This document shows, one piece after another, positions 51,145 to 60,323 of a stretch of DNA of 64,000 nucleotides (positions are counted from its first letter, which is position 1; each line of letters starts with the position of its first letter). Under the pieces are notes generated by a model, which saw only the letters and a program-made list of their open reading frames with translations, was not told the DNA's origin and searched no databases. The position numbers and the translations under genes were made by a program. The DNA comes from Niabella pedocola (lineage in GTDB: Bacteria > Bacteroidota > Bacteroidia > Chitinophagales > Chitinophagaceae): assembly GCF_021044425.1 (NCBI RefSeq), contig NZ_JAJNEC010000008.1:124001-188000 (forward strand), written 5' to 3'.

Positions 51145-52923
51145 ATGACTTTTCCCGCTTATAGGTTGTTTGATGCGATTGCCCACCAGTTGAAGCATTT
51201 TCCCAAACCCGACATGCTAACTGCCAAAATCAATGGCAGCTGGAGATCATTTTCTACTGAAGAGGTTAGCAATACCGTTAACCAGTTGTCGCTTGGTCTT
51301 ATTGCAAAGGGCGTGCACGGAAAGGATCAATCAGCAGAAGAAAGCGACAAGATCGCCATTATCAGCCAGAACCGGCCGGAATGGGTATTTACCGATCTTG
51401 CCGTACAGCAAACGGGCGCTATCCTGATTCCGATTTACCCTACCACCAATCCGCATGAGCTTGAATATATCTTAAACGAGTCCCAGGCTAAGTTTATTTT
51501 TGTCAGCAACCGCGAGTTGCTGGAAAAGGTACAATCCGTTAAAAGCAATTTTCTCCAGGGCATTTACACCTTCGACCCTATTGAAGGCGCAACACATTAT
51601 TCCGAACTTTTAACACCGGTAACGGAAACTTCAGAAAAGGAACTTTCAGCGATCCGGAACCAGTACAGTCCCAAACATACGGCCACCATTATTTATACCT
51701 CCGGTACCACCGGAACGCCCAAAGGGGTGATGCTGAGTCATGAAAATATCGTTAGCAACGTTTATTTTTCAAAGGCCAGTTTTCCGTTTGAAGATCAGCC
51801 CCAGACCAAGACCTTAAGCTTTTTGCCGCTCAATCATATTTTTGAAAAAACAATCACGTATATCTATCTTTTCAGTGGCATTGGTATTTACTATGCCGAA
51901 AGCATGGAAACCATTGCCGATAATTTAAGAGAGATCAAACCCGATGGGTTTACAACGGTTCCGCGCCTGCTGGAAAAAGTGTATGAAAAGATCATGCTTA
52001 AAGGCAAGGAACTTCGGGGAATTAAAAAGGCACTCTTTTACTGGAGCGTTAACCTGGGCACACAGTATGATAACCGGATTAATAAGGGTGCTTTTTATAA
52101 CTGGAAACTCGGCATTGCCAGGAAGCTGGTATTCAGCAAATGGCGGGAGGCCCTGGGAGGCCGTATTAAATTTATCATTACCGGCGGGGCGGCAGCACCG
52201 GAAAAACTGCTACGTATTTTTAATGCCGCCGGCATCCCTGTTTTTGAAGGATACGGCCCCACCGAACATAGCCCCGTGATCTGTGTGAACCGCAAAGAAG
52301 ACAACTACATCGGAACGGTTGGCCCGGCCATCGAGGGTGTACAGGTAAAACTTGCAGATGACGGGGAAATATTGGCCAAAAGCCTTTGTGTAATGCAGGG
52401 TTATTATAAGCACCCCGAATTAACCGCCGATGTAATTAAAGATGGATGGCTTTGTACCGGCGATATCGGGGAATGGATCGACAGCCGCTATCTCAAAATT
52501 ACCGATCGAAAAAAAGAACTGTTCAAAACCAGCGGAGGAAAATACGTGGCTCCGCAGCCGATCGAGAACAAAATGAAGGAAAGCAAGTTCATCGAGCAGA
52601 TCATGGTAGTGGGTAATGATAAAAAATTTGTGAGCGCACTCATCGTACCATCTTTCTATGCCGTTAAGGATTGGATGCAGGAGCAGAAAATAGAAGCCGG
52701 CAGCAACGAGGCCATTGTCAGCCACCCGAAGGTTCATGAATTGTTCCGCTCGGTGATCGATCATCACAATGTCAATTTCAACCATATTGAACAGATCAAG
52801 AAATTTGCGCTGCTTCCCCGGGAATGGAGTGTGGATACGGGGGAAATGACTCCCAAACTGAGTCTGAAACGGAAAGCGATCCTGGAAAAATTCAAAAAAG
52901 AGATCGACGATATTTATAGCTAA
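51145..52923 (+). CDS. Long-chain acyl-CoA synthetase (AMP-forming)
   Basis: This 592-residue ANL-superfamily enzyme activates fatty acids to acyl-CoA through an acyl-AMP intermediate. The P-loop YTSGTTGTPKG is at residues 184-194. The A5 motif GYGPTEHSP is near 371 and the A7/A8 region has GWLCTGDIGE and ITDRKKELFKTSGGKYVAPQ near 440-470. The C-terminal ELTPKLSLKRKAI-like end (MTPKLSLKRKAILEKF) carries the catalytic lysine, as in bacterial FAA1/FadD-type proteins. It stands alone with no beta-oxidation genes around it, so its exact fatty acid is unknown. Confidence 0.9.
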   Translation: MTFPAYRLFDAIAHQLKHFPKPDMLTAKINGSWRSFSTEEVSNTVNQLSLGLIAKGVHGKDQSAEESDKIAIISQNRPEWVFTDLAVQQTGAILIPIYPTTNPHELEYILNESQAKFIFVSNRELLEKVQSVKSNFLQGIYTFDPIEGATHYSELLTPVTETSEKELSAIRNQYSPKHTATIIYTSGTTGTPKGVMLSHENIVSNVYFSKASFPFEDQPQTKTLSFLPLNHIFEKTITYIYLFSGIGIYYAESMETIADNLREIKPDGFTTVPRLLEKVYEKIMLKGKELRGIKKALFYWSVNLGTQYDNRINKGAFYNWKLGIARKLVFSKWREALGGRIKFIITGGAAAPEKLLRIFNAAGIPVFEGYGPTEHSPVICVNRKEDNYIGTVGPAIEGVQVKLADDGEILAKSLCVMQGYYKHPELTADVIKDGWLCTGDIGEWIDSRYLKITDRKKELFKTSGGKYVAPQPIENKMKESKFIEQIMVVGNDKKFVSALIVPSFYAVKDWMQEQKIEAGSNEAIVSHPKVHELFRSVIDHHNVNFNHIEQIKKFALLPREWSVDTGEMTPKLSLKRKAILEKFKKEIDDIYS

Positions 52924-53121
52924 CCCCATCCCTATCATCTAATCATATGCTGCGTTTACTTCCCGCTACGCAGGGTTGATGGCTTCGTTTACACAAACAA
53001 TGATATCACGTTCCGGTAACCAACCTTGATTCCTGTCGTTCGTCGTTAATTGCTGCCCTTTAGCAAAAAAAAGTGCCCGGTATTCTTTTTTTTGGCAACT
53101 TTGCCTGGACCCAAAACAATA

Positions 53122-54741
53122 ATGATACAACAACTTTTGAAAAAGCCCATGCTATTGCTGATGGGCATTTGGCTGCTTTTAACTGCAATCAATATTAACA
53201 AGGCTTTTCACGTGGATGATACGTTTCACCTGGAAGCTGCGCAGCATATCCTTAAAGATCCGCTGAGACCCATGTCTGGTATGATCCGGTGGGATAAACC
53301 GGAAGCAACGCCCATACATACGGGCAACCAACCCCCGCTGTTGTTTTATATGATTGCCGGTATGTCGCTGATTTTCGGTTTTAATGAGATCGGCCTGCAC
53401 CTGCTGACAGCGCTATTTTGTTTTTTAGCACTTTACTGGTTCTACAAAGCCGCAACATTATTATATGGCTCGGACAAACCTGTTTTCCTGCTGGCGCTAC
53501 TGGGGCTTTGCCCGGCCTTTGTGGTCAATCAGAATTTAATGACCGATGTGCCCGTGCTGGCATTGCTTTTAGGCGTAATCTACTATATTTCACTGGCCGG
53601 CAGAACGAATCAGACCCGGCACTACATCATTGCCATGTGCCTGCTGGCTGCAGGCTGTTTCATCAAATACACGTTCCTACCAGTATTGGCATCTATTTTT
53701 CTCCTTTTCATACTGAGAAAACAATACCGGAACCTGCGGTTTCTTTTAATACCGGCAGGTTTGCTTGTTTTGTGGTCGTTGTGGAATTACTGGGAATTCG
53801 GAGGCATTCATATCCTGGAAAGACGCACGGTACCAACATTTAGCCGCTGGGATCTGTTATGGTCTTTTTTTACCAGCCTTGGATGCATCGCTCCATTCGG
53901 ATTCCTCTTATTCGATTATCTTATTAAAGGGCGGCTCAGCAACTACCTGGTATATATTATCCTGTTCCTGTTTATACAAGTCGTTTTTTTCTCGTACTAT
54001 GGAACTGGGTCCGATGAGGAACAGCTGAATTTGTTTTTAGAGATCGCTTTTTTTACAAACGGACTAATCATTATTGCAGCCATTTTACGGATCGGGTACC
54101 GTTCCTTTAAACAAAAAAAATTCGCGGGCTTTGTTGCTTCAGATGATGGGTTATTGTTCCTCCTGATTCTAACCATCTCCGTGTTCATTGTATTATTGGC
54201 ACCCTTTATGGCACCCCGGCACGTATTGCTGATTGTGCCGTTGATCCTATTGTTATCCGCACCTAAAATCTCCCGTTGTAAAACAGGGTTACGCGCAGTA
54301 GCGGTGTCCGTATCCCTGGTACTGAGTATCCTGCTGGGCGTTTCAGACTGGATATTTGCCGATTACTATCGCACCACCTCAGCAGGCATTATGAAAGGCA
54401 TGCCGCCCAATAGTAAGGTATGGACAACCGGTGCCGGGGGATGGCAGTGGTATTCGAAAAAGGATGGAATGGTGGAATACAGCCTGGAAAATCCCCAGGC
54501 ACGCCCCGGAGATTATATTGTAATTGCCACGAATACATCAAATCACCGGATCCATGCCGATCTTCCCGTGCGGCTGTTGGCAAAAATCTGGGGCGACGAA
54601 GTAACGCCCCTCACCTATTTTTCGGTGAACAAGGGATTTAGCATGTATTATACCAGTTTTGGCCGGCCTTCATGGCGGCTATCAAAAAAACCGGCCGATA
54701 CGATATTCGTTTTGCAATGCATCGACCCTTCGAAAAAATAA
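53122..54741 (+). CDS. PMT/ArnT-like membrane glycosyltransferase
   Basis: This 539-residue polytopic protein resembles the dolichyl-phosphate-mannose mannosyltransferase/ArnT (GT39/GT83) fold. A first helix is followed by a periplasmic loop with VDDTFHLEAAQHILK; its acidic pair could be the catalytic residues. Then come about ten helices with NLMTDVPVLALLLGVIYY, and a soluble C-terminal region (GGWQWYSKKDGMVEYSLENP). It would move a sugar from a lipid carrier onto a lipid or protein at the periplasmic face. The frame opens at 53050, but the ATG at 53122 starts at the normal N-terminal helix. Confidence 0.75.
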   Translation: MIQQLLKKPMLLLMGIWLLLTAININKAFHVDDTFHLEAAQHILKDPLRPMSGMIRWDKPEATPIHTGNQPPLLFYMIAGMSLIFGFNEIGLHLLTALFCFLALYWFYKAATLLYGSDKPVFLLALLGLCPAFVVNQNLMTDVPVLALLLGVIYYISLAGRTNQTRHYIIAMCLLAAGCFIKYTFLPVLASIFLLFILRKQYRNLRFLLIPAGLLVLWSLWNYWEFGGIHILERRTVPTFSRWDLLWSFFTSLGCIAPFGFLLFDYLIKGRLSNYLVYIILFLFIQVVFFSYYGTGSDEEQLNLFLEIAFFTNGLIIIAAILRIGYRSFKQKKFAGFVASDDGLLFLLILTISVFIVLLAPFMAPRHVLLIVPLILLLSAPKISRCKTGLRAVAVSVSLVLSILLGVSDWIFADYYRTTSAGIMKGMPPNSKVWTTGAGGWQWYSKKDGMVEYSLENPQARPGDYIVIATNTSNHRIHADLPVRLLAKIWGDEVTPLTYFSVNKGFSMYYTSFGRPSWRLSKKPADTIFVLQCIDPSKK

Positions 54742-54779
54742 GCAGCCCAACAGCTGCATTGTAATTCCTGAACCCTGTC

Positions 54780-54798
54780 TTACAGGAAGCTCCTGTAA
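54780..54798. repeat. Inverted repeat between convergent genes
   Basis: TTACAGGA-AGC-TCCTGTAA is a perfect 8-bp inverted repeat with a 3-nt loop in the 144-bp gap between two converging genes. There is no T run, so it is at best a weak bidirectional terminator. Confidence 0.5.
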
Positions 54799-54885
54799 TT
54801 CCCACGCACCGGTTTATGCGGTATGACAGCGATCAATTCAACAGGGCTTATAACGAAACGTCATTGCCAAGACAGCCTCCTCGTT

Positions 54886-57528
54886 TTAACGGATGGTAAC
54901 CTGTTGTTCCTTTAAATTCCAGCCGGCCACGGATATCGCTATATTCGAAGCTCCTTTGGGATAGGTAATCTGTATTTCTTTCCGTGCCCCGGGAAGTACG
55001 GTTATATAGTTATCGCTATAAAATGAAGGCAGCAACCGTTTGCCTGTTTGAGTATCGATCACAGAAAGACGGTTGAAAAATGCCAATGGTGCACCTTCCG
55101 GGTTTTCAAGCAGTACATCCATCCGGCCATCTGCTATCTTTTTACCCTGAATATTTACCCGGGCCGCAGGCATTTTATTCAGCCCGGTATAGTTCCCGTT
55201 TTGATCAGCTAGCCAATAAGTGTTTTCATCAATCAGTGTTTTATGCACATCCAGTAACTGTATCGTCAAAAACAGTCCTTCAGCGGCACCCATTTTTTTC
55301 AAGACCTCTTTTACAGACATGATCCGTTTTGCATTTTGTGGGATGGCTTCGCAAAAAACCTGTGTAACCAGGTGTTCTTTTCCCTCCATATCAAAGGTCT
55401 TTACCACCAGCATCAGATTATCCTTTTTATCCCAGGTGTTATTGGCGATATAAACAGCACTGTCCCCAAAACTGAACATACCATGCACTGGCTGGTTGCC
55501 GGTATGCAGCCCGTACAGGCAGGCATTGGGGTCGAGGTAATAATCATACATCTGCCCGCGCAGTGCAGTCCAGGGGTTCTGGGTTTTCCAGATGATAACG
55601 CCTGAGTACCAATCCCACTGATGACCGATGAATCCTTCCATCAGAGTGCGGTACTGATCGTAATTGACCAGCTGCGCTTTATTGGCAAAATCTTCCAGGC
55701 TTTTTGGCGTTCCATAGGCATCTATGGATTTGCCGTAACCAATGTATTTATGATAGGTCCATACCGAATCGCTCACCGCCTCCGTCCGCGTTTTTTCTGC
55801 AGGTATCACCAGGTTTTCCCCGGGAATAAACCGCCGCAATGAAGTAATATCACCCATACCCACCGATCCTATTTCCGAATTGAATGGCCAGGTGCGGTAG
55901 TTCCAGAAATAAGGCAGGGGTTGAATTCCGTAAGGCCCGTCGCCATTATTTCCCAGCGCATTGTACGACATGCTGTCGGAATTGGAGTAATCAATAAACC
56001 ACCGCGTACCATCCAGTAGGGGCATTAAAGAATCTTTAAGTGCATGAAAAAGATCAGGCGCCAGCACGATCTCATTACCTCCGCACCATACTGCCAGCGA
56101 GGGATGATTGCGGATCATTTTGATCATATCGGCGGCCGACTCAATAAACAGCGGATGATCATCCGGGTAACTGCGCCGGGTCCATTGGTCATCCAACTTC
56201 TTGGGATCCATCCAGCGGCCATTGCAATCACCCGATCCCCAGAAATCCTGCATGACCAGTAGGCCATATTCGTCACAAGCTTTGTAAAATTCGGGACGCT
56301 CGGTTAATGCACCACCCCATACCCGGATCAGGTTAAGGCCCATATCCCGGTGAAAGCGTACTTCTGCATCATAGCGTTCGTTGCTGAAGCGCAGCATTTC
56401 ATCCGAAACGATCCAATTGCCGCCTCTTATAAAAACCGGTTGCCCGTTTACCCGCAGCTCCATGCTCCGGGTACGGTCATTCCATTGGTTCTTTACTTCG
56501 CGGATCCCTACTTCTATATCGCGCCAGTCAGAGAGCGCATGATTGTTTTTTATAAATGAAAAAGCAGATGGGTACCGGTTTTGAGGCCCGTAGGTATTGG
56601 GCCACCAAAGCTTCGGATCCTTTATTGCCACCACCGGCAGCTGTACTTCTTTTTTTTCAAAAGGCTTTAAGGTCACCGGCAACTGCACGGTTTGATGATT
56701 GATCTCATATTTCAGGATGCCCGAAACGCTTGCAGCGCCGGCATTTTCAAGTGTGGCACGGGTATGTATGAAGGCAGGTGCCTGCGGGCCCGCAGGCTTC
56801 CGCATACCGGGTACGATCGTTTTTACAAAAGGATCCGTAATGATCACGGCCCTTGTTTTTTCGATGGTCACTTTGTCCCATATCCCCGTGTTCCGGTCAC
56901 GAACCGGTTGAATCCAGTCCCAGCCTGCTACATACTGATGGGCCACATTTTTTGCAATGGTGCCATCACCGCCCTGGCCGCCATTGGGGTTACCCACGGC
57001 ATCCGGCGGATACACGATCACGGCCAACCGGTTCTTTCCTGACTTGTTAAGATAGGTCGTAATATTGTAGCGCTGCCGCAGGAACATTCCTTTGAATAGC
57101 TTCTTATTTACCTTTTTCCCGTTCAGGTAAATATCGCAGCTATAATTCACACCCCGGAAATTCAGCCACACCTGGCCATCACCGGCCGGAAGGGTTTCAT
57201 TAAAATCTTTGCAAAACCAGTATGTATAATACGCTTTCCCCACCTGGTAGATATCCGGAATTTTGTTATTATTCATTCCGTAGAAAGGATCAGGTACTTT
57301 TTTATTTTCCAGCAGGGTTGTTAAAACTGTTCCGGGTACGGTGGCCGGCATCCACGCGTTTACAGGATAACTGCTTTGCGATAATTGCTCCGGGGTTACC
57401 GAGAGTTCACTGGCCTTATAACACTTCCATCCGCTATTGAGCTCATACCTGTTATCCGGCCCATCCTGTGCCAGGCAACTGATATGTATTAAAAATACGA
57501 GGAGGCCCCCAACAAAGTTCTTTCCCAT
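54886..57528 (-). CDS. GH2 beta-mannosidase-like hydrolase
   Basis: This 880-residue secreted enzyme has a signal peptide ending at ISCLAQ (residue about 21). A GH2 sugar-binding domain, an Ig-like domain and a TIM barrel follow. The acid/base is E486 in AVWCGGNEIVL and the nucleophile is E552 in WPFNSEIGSVGM. The FNSEIGSVGM block resembles mannosylglycoprotein endo-beta-mannosidases and exo-beta-D-glucosaminidases more than classic beta-galactosidases. The C-terminal immunoglobulin-like domains end with APLAFFNRLSV and LPGARKEIQITYP. It lies downstream of the uronate operon but is separated by a 270-bp gap, so it may be separately transcribed. Exact specificity is open. Confidence 0.82.
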   Translation of the reverse strand: MGKNFVGGLLVFLIHISCLAQDGPDNRYELNSGWKCYKASELSVTPEQLSQSSYPVNAWMPATVPGTVLTTLLENKKVPDPFYGMNNNKIPDIYQVGKAYYTYWFCKDFNETLPAGDGQVWLNFRGVNYSCDIYLNGKKVNKKLFKGMFLRQRYNITTYLNKSGKNRLAVIVYPPDAVGNPNGGQGGDGTIAKNVAHQYVAGWDWIQPVRDRNTGIWDKVTIEKTRAVIITDPFVKTIVPGMRKPAGPQAPAFIHTRATLENAGAASVSGILKYEINHQTVQLPVTLKPFEKKEVQLPVVAIKDPKLWWPNTYGPQNRYPSAFSFIKNNHALSDWRDIEVGIREVKNQWNDRTRSMELRVNGQPVFIRGGNWIVSDEMLRFSNERYDAEVRFHRDMGLNLIRVWGGALTERPEFYKACDEYGLLVMQDFWGSGDCNGRWMDPKKLDDQWTRRSYPDDHPLFIESAADMIKMIRNHPSLAVWCGGNEIVLAPDLFHALKDSLMPLLDGTRWFIDYSNSDSMSYNALGNNGDGPYGIQPLPYFWNYRTWPFNSEIGSVGMGDITSLRRFIPGENLVIPAEKTRTEAVSDSVWTYHKYIGYGKSIDAYGTPKSLEDFANKAQLVNYDQYRTLMEGFIGHQWDWYSGVIIWKTQNPWTALRGQMYDYYLDPNACLYGLHTGNQPVHGMFSFGDSAVYIANNTWDKKDNLMLVVKTFDMEGKEHLVTQVFCEAIPQNAKRIMSVKEVLKKMGAAEGLFLTIQLLDVHKTLIDENTYWLADQNGNYTGLNKMPAARVNIQGKKIADGRMDVLLENPEGAPLAFFNRLSVIDTQTGKRLLPSFYSDNYITVLPGARKEIQITYPKGASNIAISVAGWNLKEQQVTIR

Positions 57529-57674
57529 TGCTGAAAATTACATTAAAAGTTGATGCGAAGGGCTGCATAATTGCGCATTACACGTCGAGGGCGTCGGCGA
57601 TACGATCAGCACCAAACGTCCGCTGCAGAGGTATTTAATTATTATTAATAAGGAACCGGTATTGAGCTGTTTCC

Positions 57675-57695
57675 CATGCTGAAATGATCAGCATG
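57675..57695. repeat. Inverted repeat upstream of the GH2 gene
   Basis: CATGCTGA and TCAGCATG are 8-bp inverted arms separated by 5 nt, 147 bp before the GH2 start codon. It lies in a non-coding gap with no clear promoter box and could be a regulator site. Confidence 0.45.
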
Positions 57696-57723
57696 CTCAC
57701 CCTCCCAGGCATACCCCCTATAA

Positions 57724-57757
57724 TTGAAGCATCCCGCCAGCTGGCAGGATGCTTCAA
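57724..57757. repeat. 34-bp near-perfect palindrome
   Basis: TTGAAGCATCC, a C/A mismatch and GCCAG form one half of a 34-bp palindrome whose other half is CTGGC, the mismatch and GGATGCTTCAA. The hairpin would follow exuT on the minus strand by about 42 bp but lacks a T run. It may be an atypical terminator or a strong operator between exuT and the GH2 gene. The rest of the 270-bp gap (57529-57798) shows no other signal. Confidence 0.75.
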
Positions 57758-57798
57758 ACTTACGTTGATTAAACTACTCTATGAAATTTATTGACTGC

Positions 57799-59160
57799 TT
57801 ACAGATCTGTAATCGGTTTGTACTTGGGTACCAGTGATTTCATGATAACCCAGGACAATACATAGGCGATTGCGCAAAATGTAAAAATGATCGAATAGCC
57901 GGTTTCAATATGCCCCAGGGTTTTATAATGGTCAAATAATTTGCCGCTTACCAGCGAAACAACAACACCACCGATCCCCCCGGCCATACCGCCAATACCG
58001 GTTACAGAGGCTACTGTTTTCTTGGGAAACATATCGGAAACGGTCGTAAAGATATTTGCACTCCAGGCCTGGTGCGCAGAAGCGCCTACCCCAATCAGCA
58101 ATACCGGCACCCAGTAACTGATATGGCCCAATGGCTGTGCCAGCAATACCAGTAGCGGGAACAGAGCGATCAGGATCATTGCCCGCATCCGCCCGTCGTA
58201 AGCATGATATCCTTTTTTGATAAAGTACATAGGGAACCAGCCGCCGCCGATGCTGCCCACCATTGTCATGCTGTACAACACAAACAACGGAAACGCCAGG
58301 TCGGTTCCTTCCAGCCCGTACTGTGCCGCCAGGTATTTGGGCAGCCAGAACAGATAAAACCACCATACGCCATCCGTTAAAAATTTACCGATGGCAAAGG
58401 ACCAGGTCTGTTTATATCCCAGCAGTTTTACCCAGCGTACTTTTGCTCCCGGAGCCGCCGTTTGATTTACGTTTGCCTCCACATCGCTTTGGATATAGGC
58501 CAGCTCTTCCTGCGATAGCCGCTTTTGCTTTTCGGGAATATCATAATAATAAAACCAGAACAGCAGCCAGAGAAAGCCAATGGCACCGATAATGATAAAG
58601 GTAGACTCCCAGCCCCAGTGCCCGGCAATCCAGGGAACGGTTAAGGGTGCAAGGATCGCGCCCAGGTTGGTTCCGGAATTAAAGATCCCCGTGGCAAAGG
58701 AGCGTTCTTTTTTGGGAAAGTATTCTGCCGTTGCTTTAATGGCAGCAGGAAAGTTACCGGCTTCTCCAAATCCCAGCACTGCACGGGCAATCATAAACCC
58801 GATGATGGAAACCGGCACCGCAGCAATGCCAAACCACCCCAGTACCGTATTGGAGGCATGCCCGATATTTACCGCTTCGGCATGCATAATGGCTCCTATC
58901 GACCAAATGATCAGGGCCCAGGCATACCCCCATTTGGTACCCAACCGGTCTACAATACGACCGGCAAATAACATGGACAATGCGTATACGAACTGGAACA
59001 CTGCGGTTATATTCCCGTAATCGGTATTCGTCCATCCAAACTCCCGGGTTAATTCAGGTGCCAGTAAACTCAGCACCTGCCGGTCGAGATAATTTACGGT
59101 TGTGGCAAAGAATAATAATCCGCAGATCGTCCACCTGTATTTTCCTATGGCTTTTTGCAT
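57799..59160 (-). CDS. exuT: Hexuronate MFS transporter
   Basis: This 453-residue major facilitator transporter of the anion:cation symporter family would import hexuronates such as glucuronate, galacturonate or unsaturated uronates. The signature ATTVNYLDRQVLSLLAPEL is near residue 20, GRIVDRLGTKWG follows helix 2, and RAVLGFGEAGNFPAAIKATA is near residue 136. It starts 2 bp after eda, as part of the same operon, and this context decides the substrate. It differs clearly from the MFS protein at 9335, which belongs to the sialic acid locus. Confidence 0.88.
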   Translation of the reverse strand: MQKAIGKYRWTICGLLFFATTVNYLDRQVLSLLAPELTREFGWTNTDYGNITAVFQFVYALSMLFAGRIVDRLGTKWGYAWALIIWSIGAIMHAEAVNIGHASNTVLGWFGIAAVPVSIIGFMIARAVLGFGEAGNFPAAIKATAEYFPKKERSFATGIFNSGTNLGAILAPLTVPWIAGHWGWESTFIIIGAIGFLWLLFWFYYYDIPEKQKRLSQEELAYIQSDVEANVNQTAAPGAKVRWVKLLGYKQTWSFAIGKFLTDGVWWFYLFWLPKYLAAQYGLEGTDLAFPLFVLYSMTMVGSIGGGWFPMYFIKKGYHAYDGRMRAMILIALFPLLVLLAQPLGHISYWVPVLLIGVGASAHQAWSANIFTTVSDMFPKKTVASVTGIGGMAGGIGGVVVSLVSGKLFDHYKTLGHIETGYSIIFTFCAIAYVLSWVIMKSLVPKYKPITDL

Positions 59161-59162
59161 TA

Positions 59163-59825
59163 CTACTTACTTTTTATTGATTGGATCGTATTTAAAACAG
59201 CGGTTGTTGATGCGGCAATAGTGGTATAGTCCTTATCCGCCATTAATTGTTTGCTCACCAGCTTGCTTCCCATACCCACTGCGCATACACCCGCCTTAAA
59301 CCAGCTCTCGATACTCTCGTGCGTTGTGTCTACACCGCCGGTTGGCATAAACAGCAGCTTCGGGAAAATATCCCGGATCGTACTGAGGTATTTGGGTCCC
59401 AGCATATCGCCCGGAAAGAGTTTGATAAATTTAACACCCGCATTCTCTGCTGCTATGATCTCAGTGGGTGTCATACAACCCGGAGCATAGAACACTTCCT
59501 TTTCTGCGGCAAAAGCCGCTATTTCCGGAACAAAGCCGGGGCTTACAAAAAAGTCGGCGCCGGCTTCCAGGTAGCTTTGCGCATCCTGCAGATTCTTTAC
59601 GGTACCAATTCCCAGCAGCAAGCCCGGCATTTCCGCATTGCGAACGGCCACCAGTTTCTTAAAATTGTCAAAAGCGGCTTCACCCCGGTTGGTATATTCT
59701 ACAGCGCGCACACCAGCCCCATGTAATGCCCGCAGTACTTCGATACTCACGGTTTCATCTGCGTTAAAGTACAAAGGCAGCATGCCCTGCGCTATAATAA
59801 TGTCGATTGTTTGTTGCACTGCCAT
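59163..59825 (-). CDS. eda: KDPG/KHG aldolase
   Basis: This 220-residue class I aldolase splits 2-keto-3-deoxy-6-phosphogluconate into pyruvate and glyceraldehyde 3-phosphate. The catalytic lysine is K135 in VKFIKLFPGD, and the acid/base region is AVEYTNRG with E43. TPTEIIAAENAG and PTGGVDTTHESIESWFKAG are typical of the family. It lies 2 bp after the YhcH gene and 2 bp before exuT. It is the final step for the operon's uronates and could also serve gluconate use from the gntK-gntP genes. Confidence 0.93.
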   Translation of the reverse strand: MAVQQTIDIIIAQGMLPLYFNADETVSIEVLRALHGAGVRAVEYTNRGEAAFDNFKKLVAVRNAEMPGLLLGIGTVKNLQDAQSYLEAGADFFVSPGFVPEIAAFAAEKEVFYAPGCMTPTEIIAAENAGVKFIKLFPGDMLGPKYLSTIRDIFPKLLFMPTGGVDTTHESIESWFKAGVCAVGMGSKLVSKQLMADKDYTTIAASTTAVLNTIQSIKSK

Positions 59826-59827
59826 TC

Positions 59828-60280
59828 TTATATTTTTATTTTCATTACTAATTTTTTAATCATGCCGTCACCGATCATCGGGGCATGCACATCGTCCGGG
59901 AAAAAGATCACAAATTGGCCGGGATGCAGCGTAAAGAACATATCCGGCGCATCTCCGTAAAACTGTACATCCTTTTCGGCGTTATAATCTCCATTGGGTA
60001 CAATGCAGTCCTGCCGGGGCCTCCAGCCCATTTGCTCTACGCCGCTGATCACATACTGGATATCGATAAACCGGTTATGGCACTCGAATTTCTCCAGCGC
60101 AACCTCCGCCTTTTTACCAGCGGCTTCGGATACGATCGCTTTCACGGCATCCTCTTCCACGATATAGGTACCTGCAGGTGTATTTAAAAGGTCTGTTCGT
60201 TTTATGTAATCCAATGCTTTTTTGAACAGCGGATGTAAAGCCGCGTAATGCAATCCGTTATTTATCGTATCTATGATCAT
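59828..60280 (-). CDS. YhcH/YjgK/YiaL family protein
   Basis: This 150-residue cupin-like protein of the YhcH/YiaL group (DUF386) has FECHNRFIDIQYVISGVEQM near residues 66-85 and LHPGQFVIFFPDDVHAPMIG near 118-137. These blocks hold the conserved histidines and acidic residues that probably bind a metal. Members occur in sialic acid and uronate operons and may act as sugar isomerases or anomerases, but the reaction is not firmly known. The gene ends 2 bp before eda. Confidence 0.85.
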   Translation of the reverse strand: MIIDTINNGLHYAALHPLFKKALDYIKRTDLLNTPAGTYIVEEDAVKAIVSEAAGKKAEVALEKFECHNRFIDIQYVISGVEQMGWRPRQDCIVPNGDYNAEKDVQFYGDAPDMFFTLHPGQFVIFFPDDVHAPMIGDGMIKKLVMKIKI

Positions 60281-60323
60281 AAAATCTTTATTTAATCATT
60301 TCCCTCCACGGTCATAAAATGGT

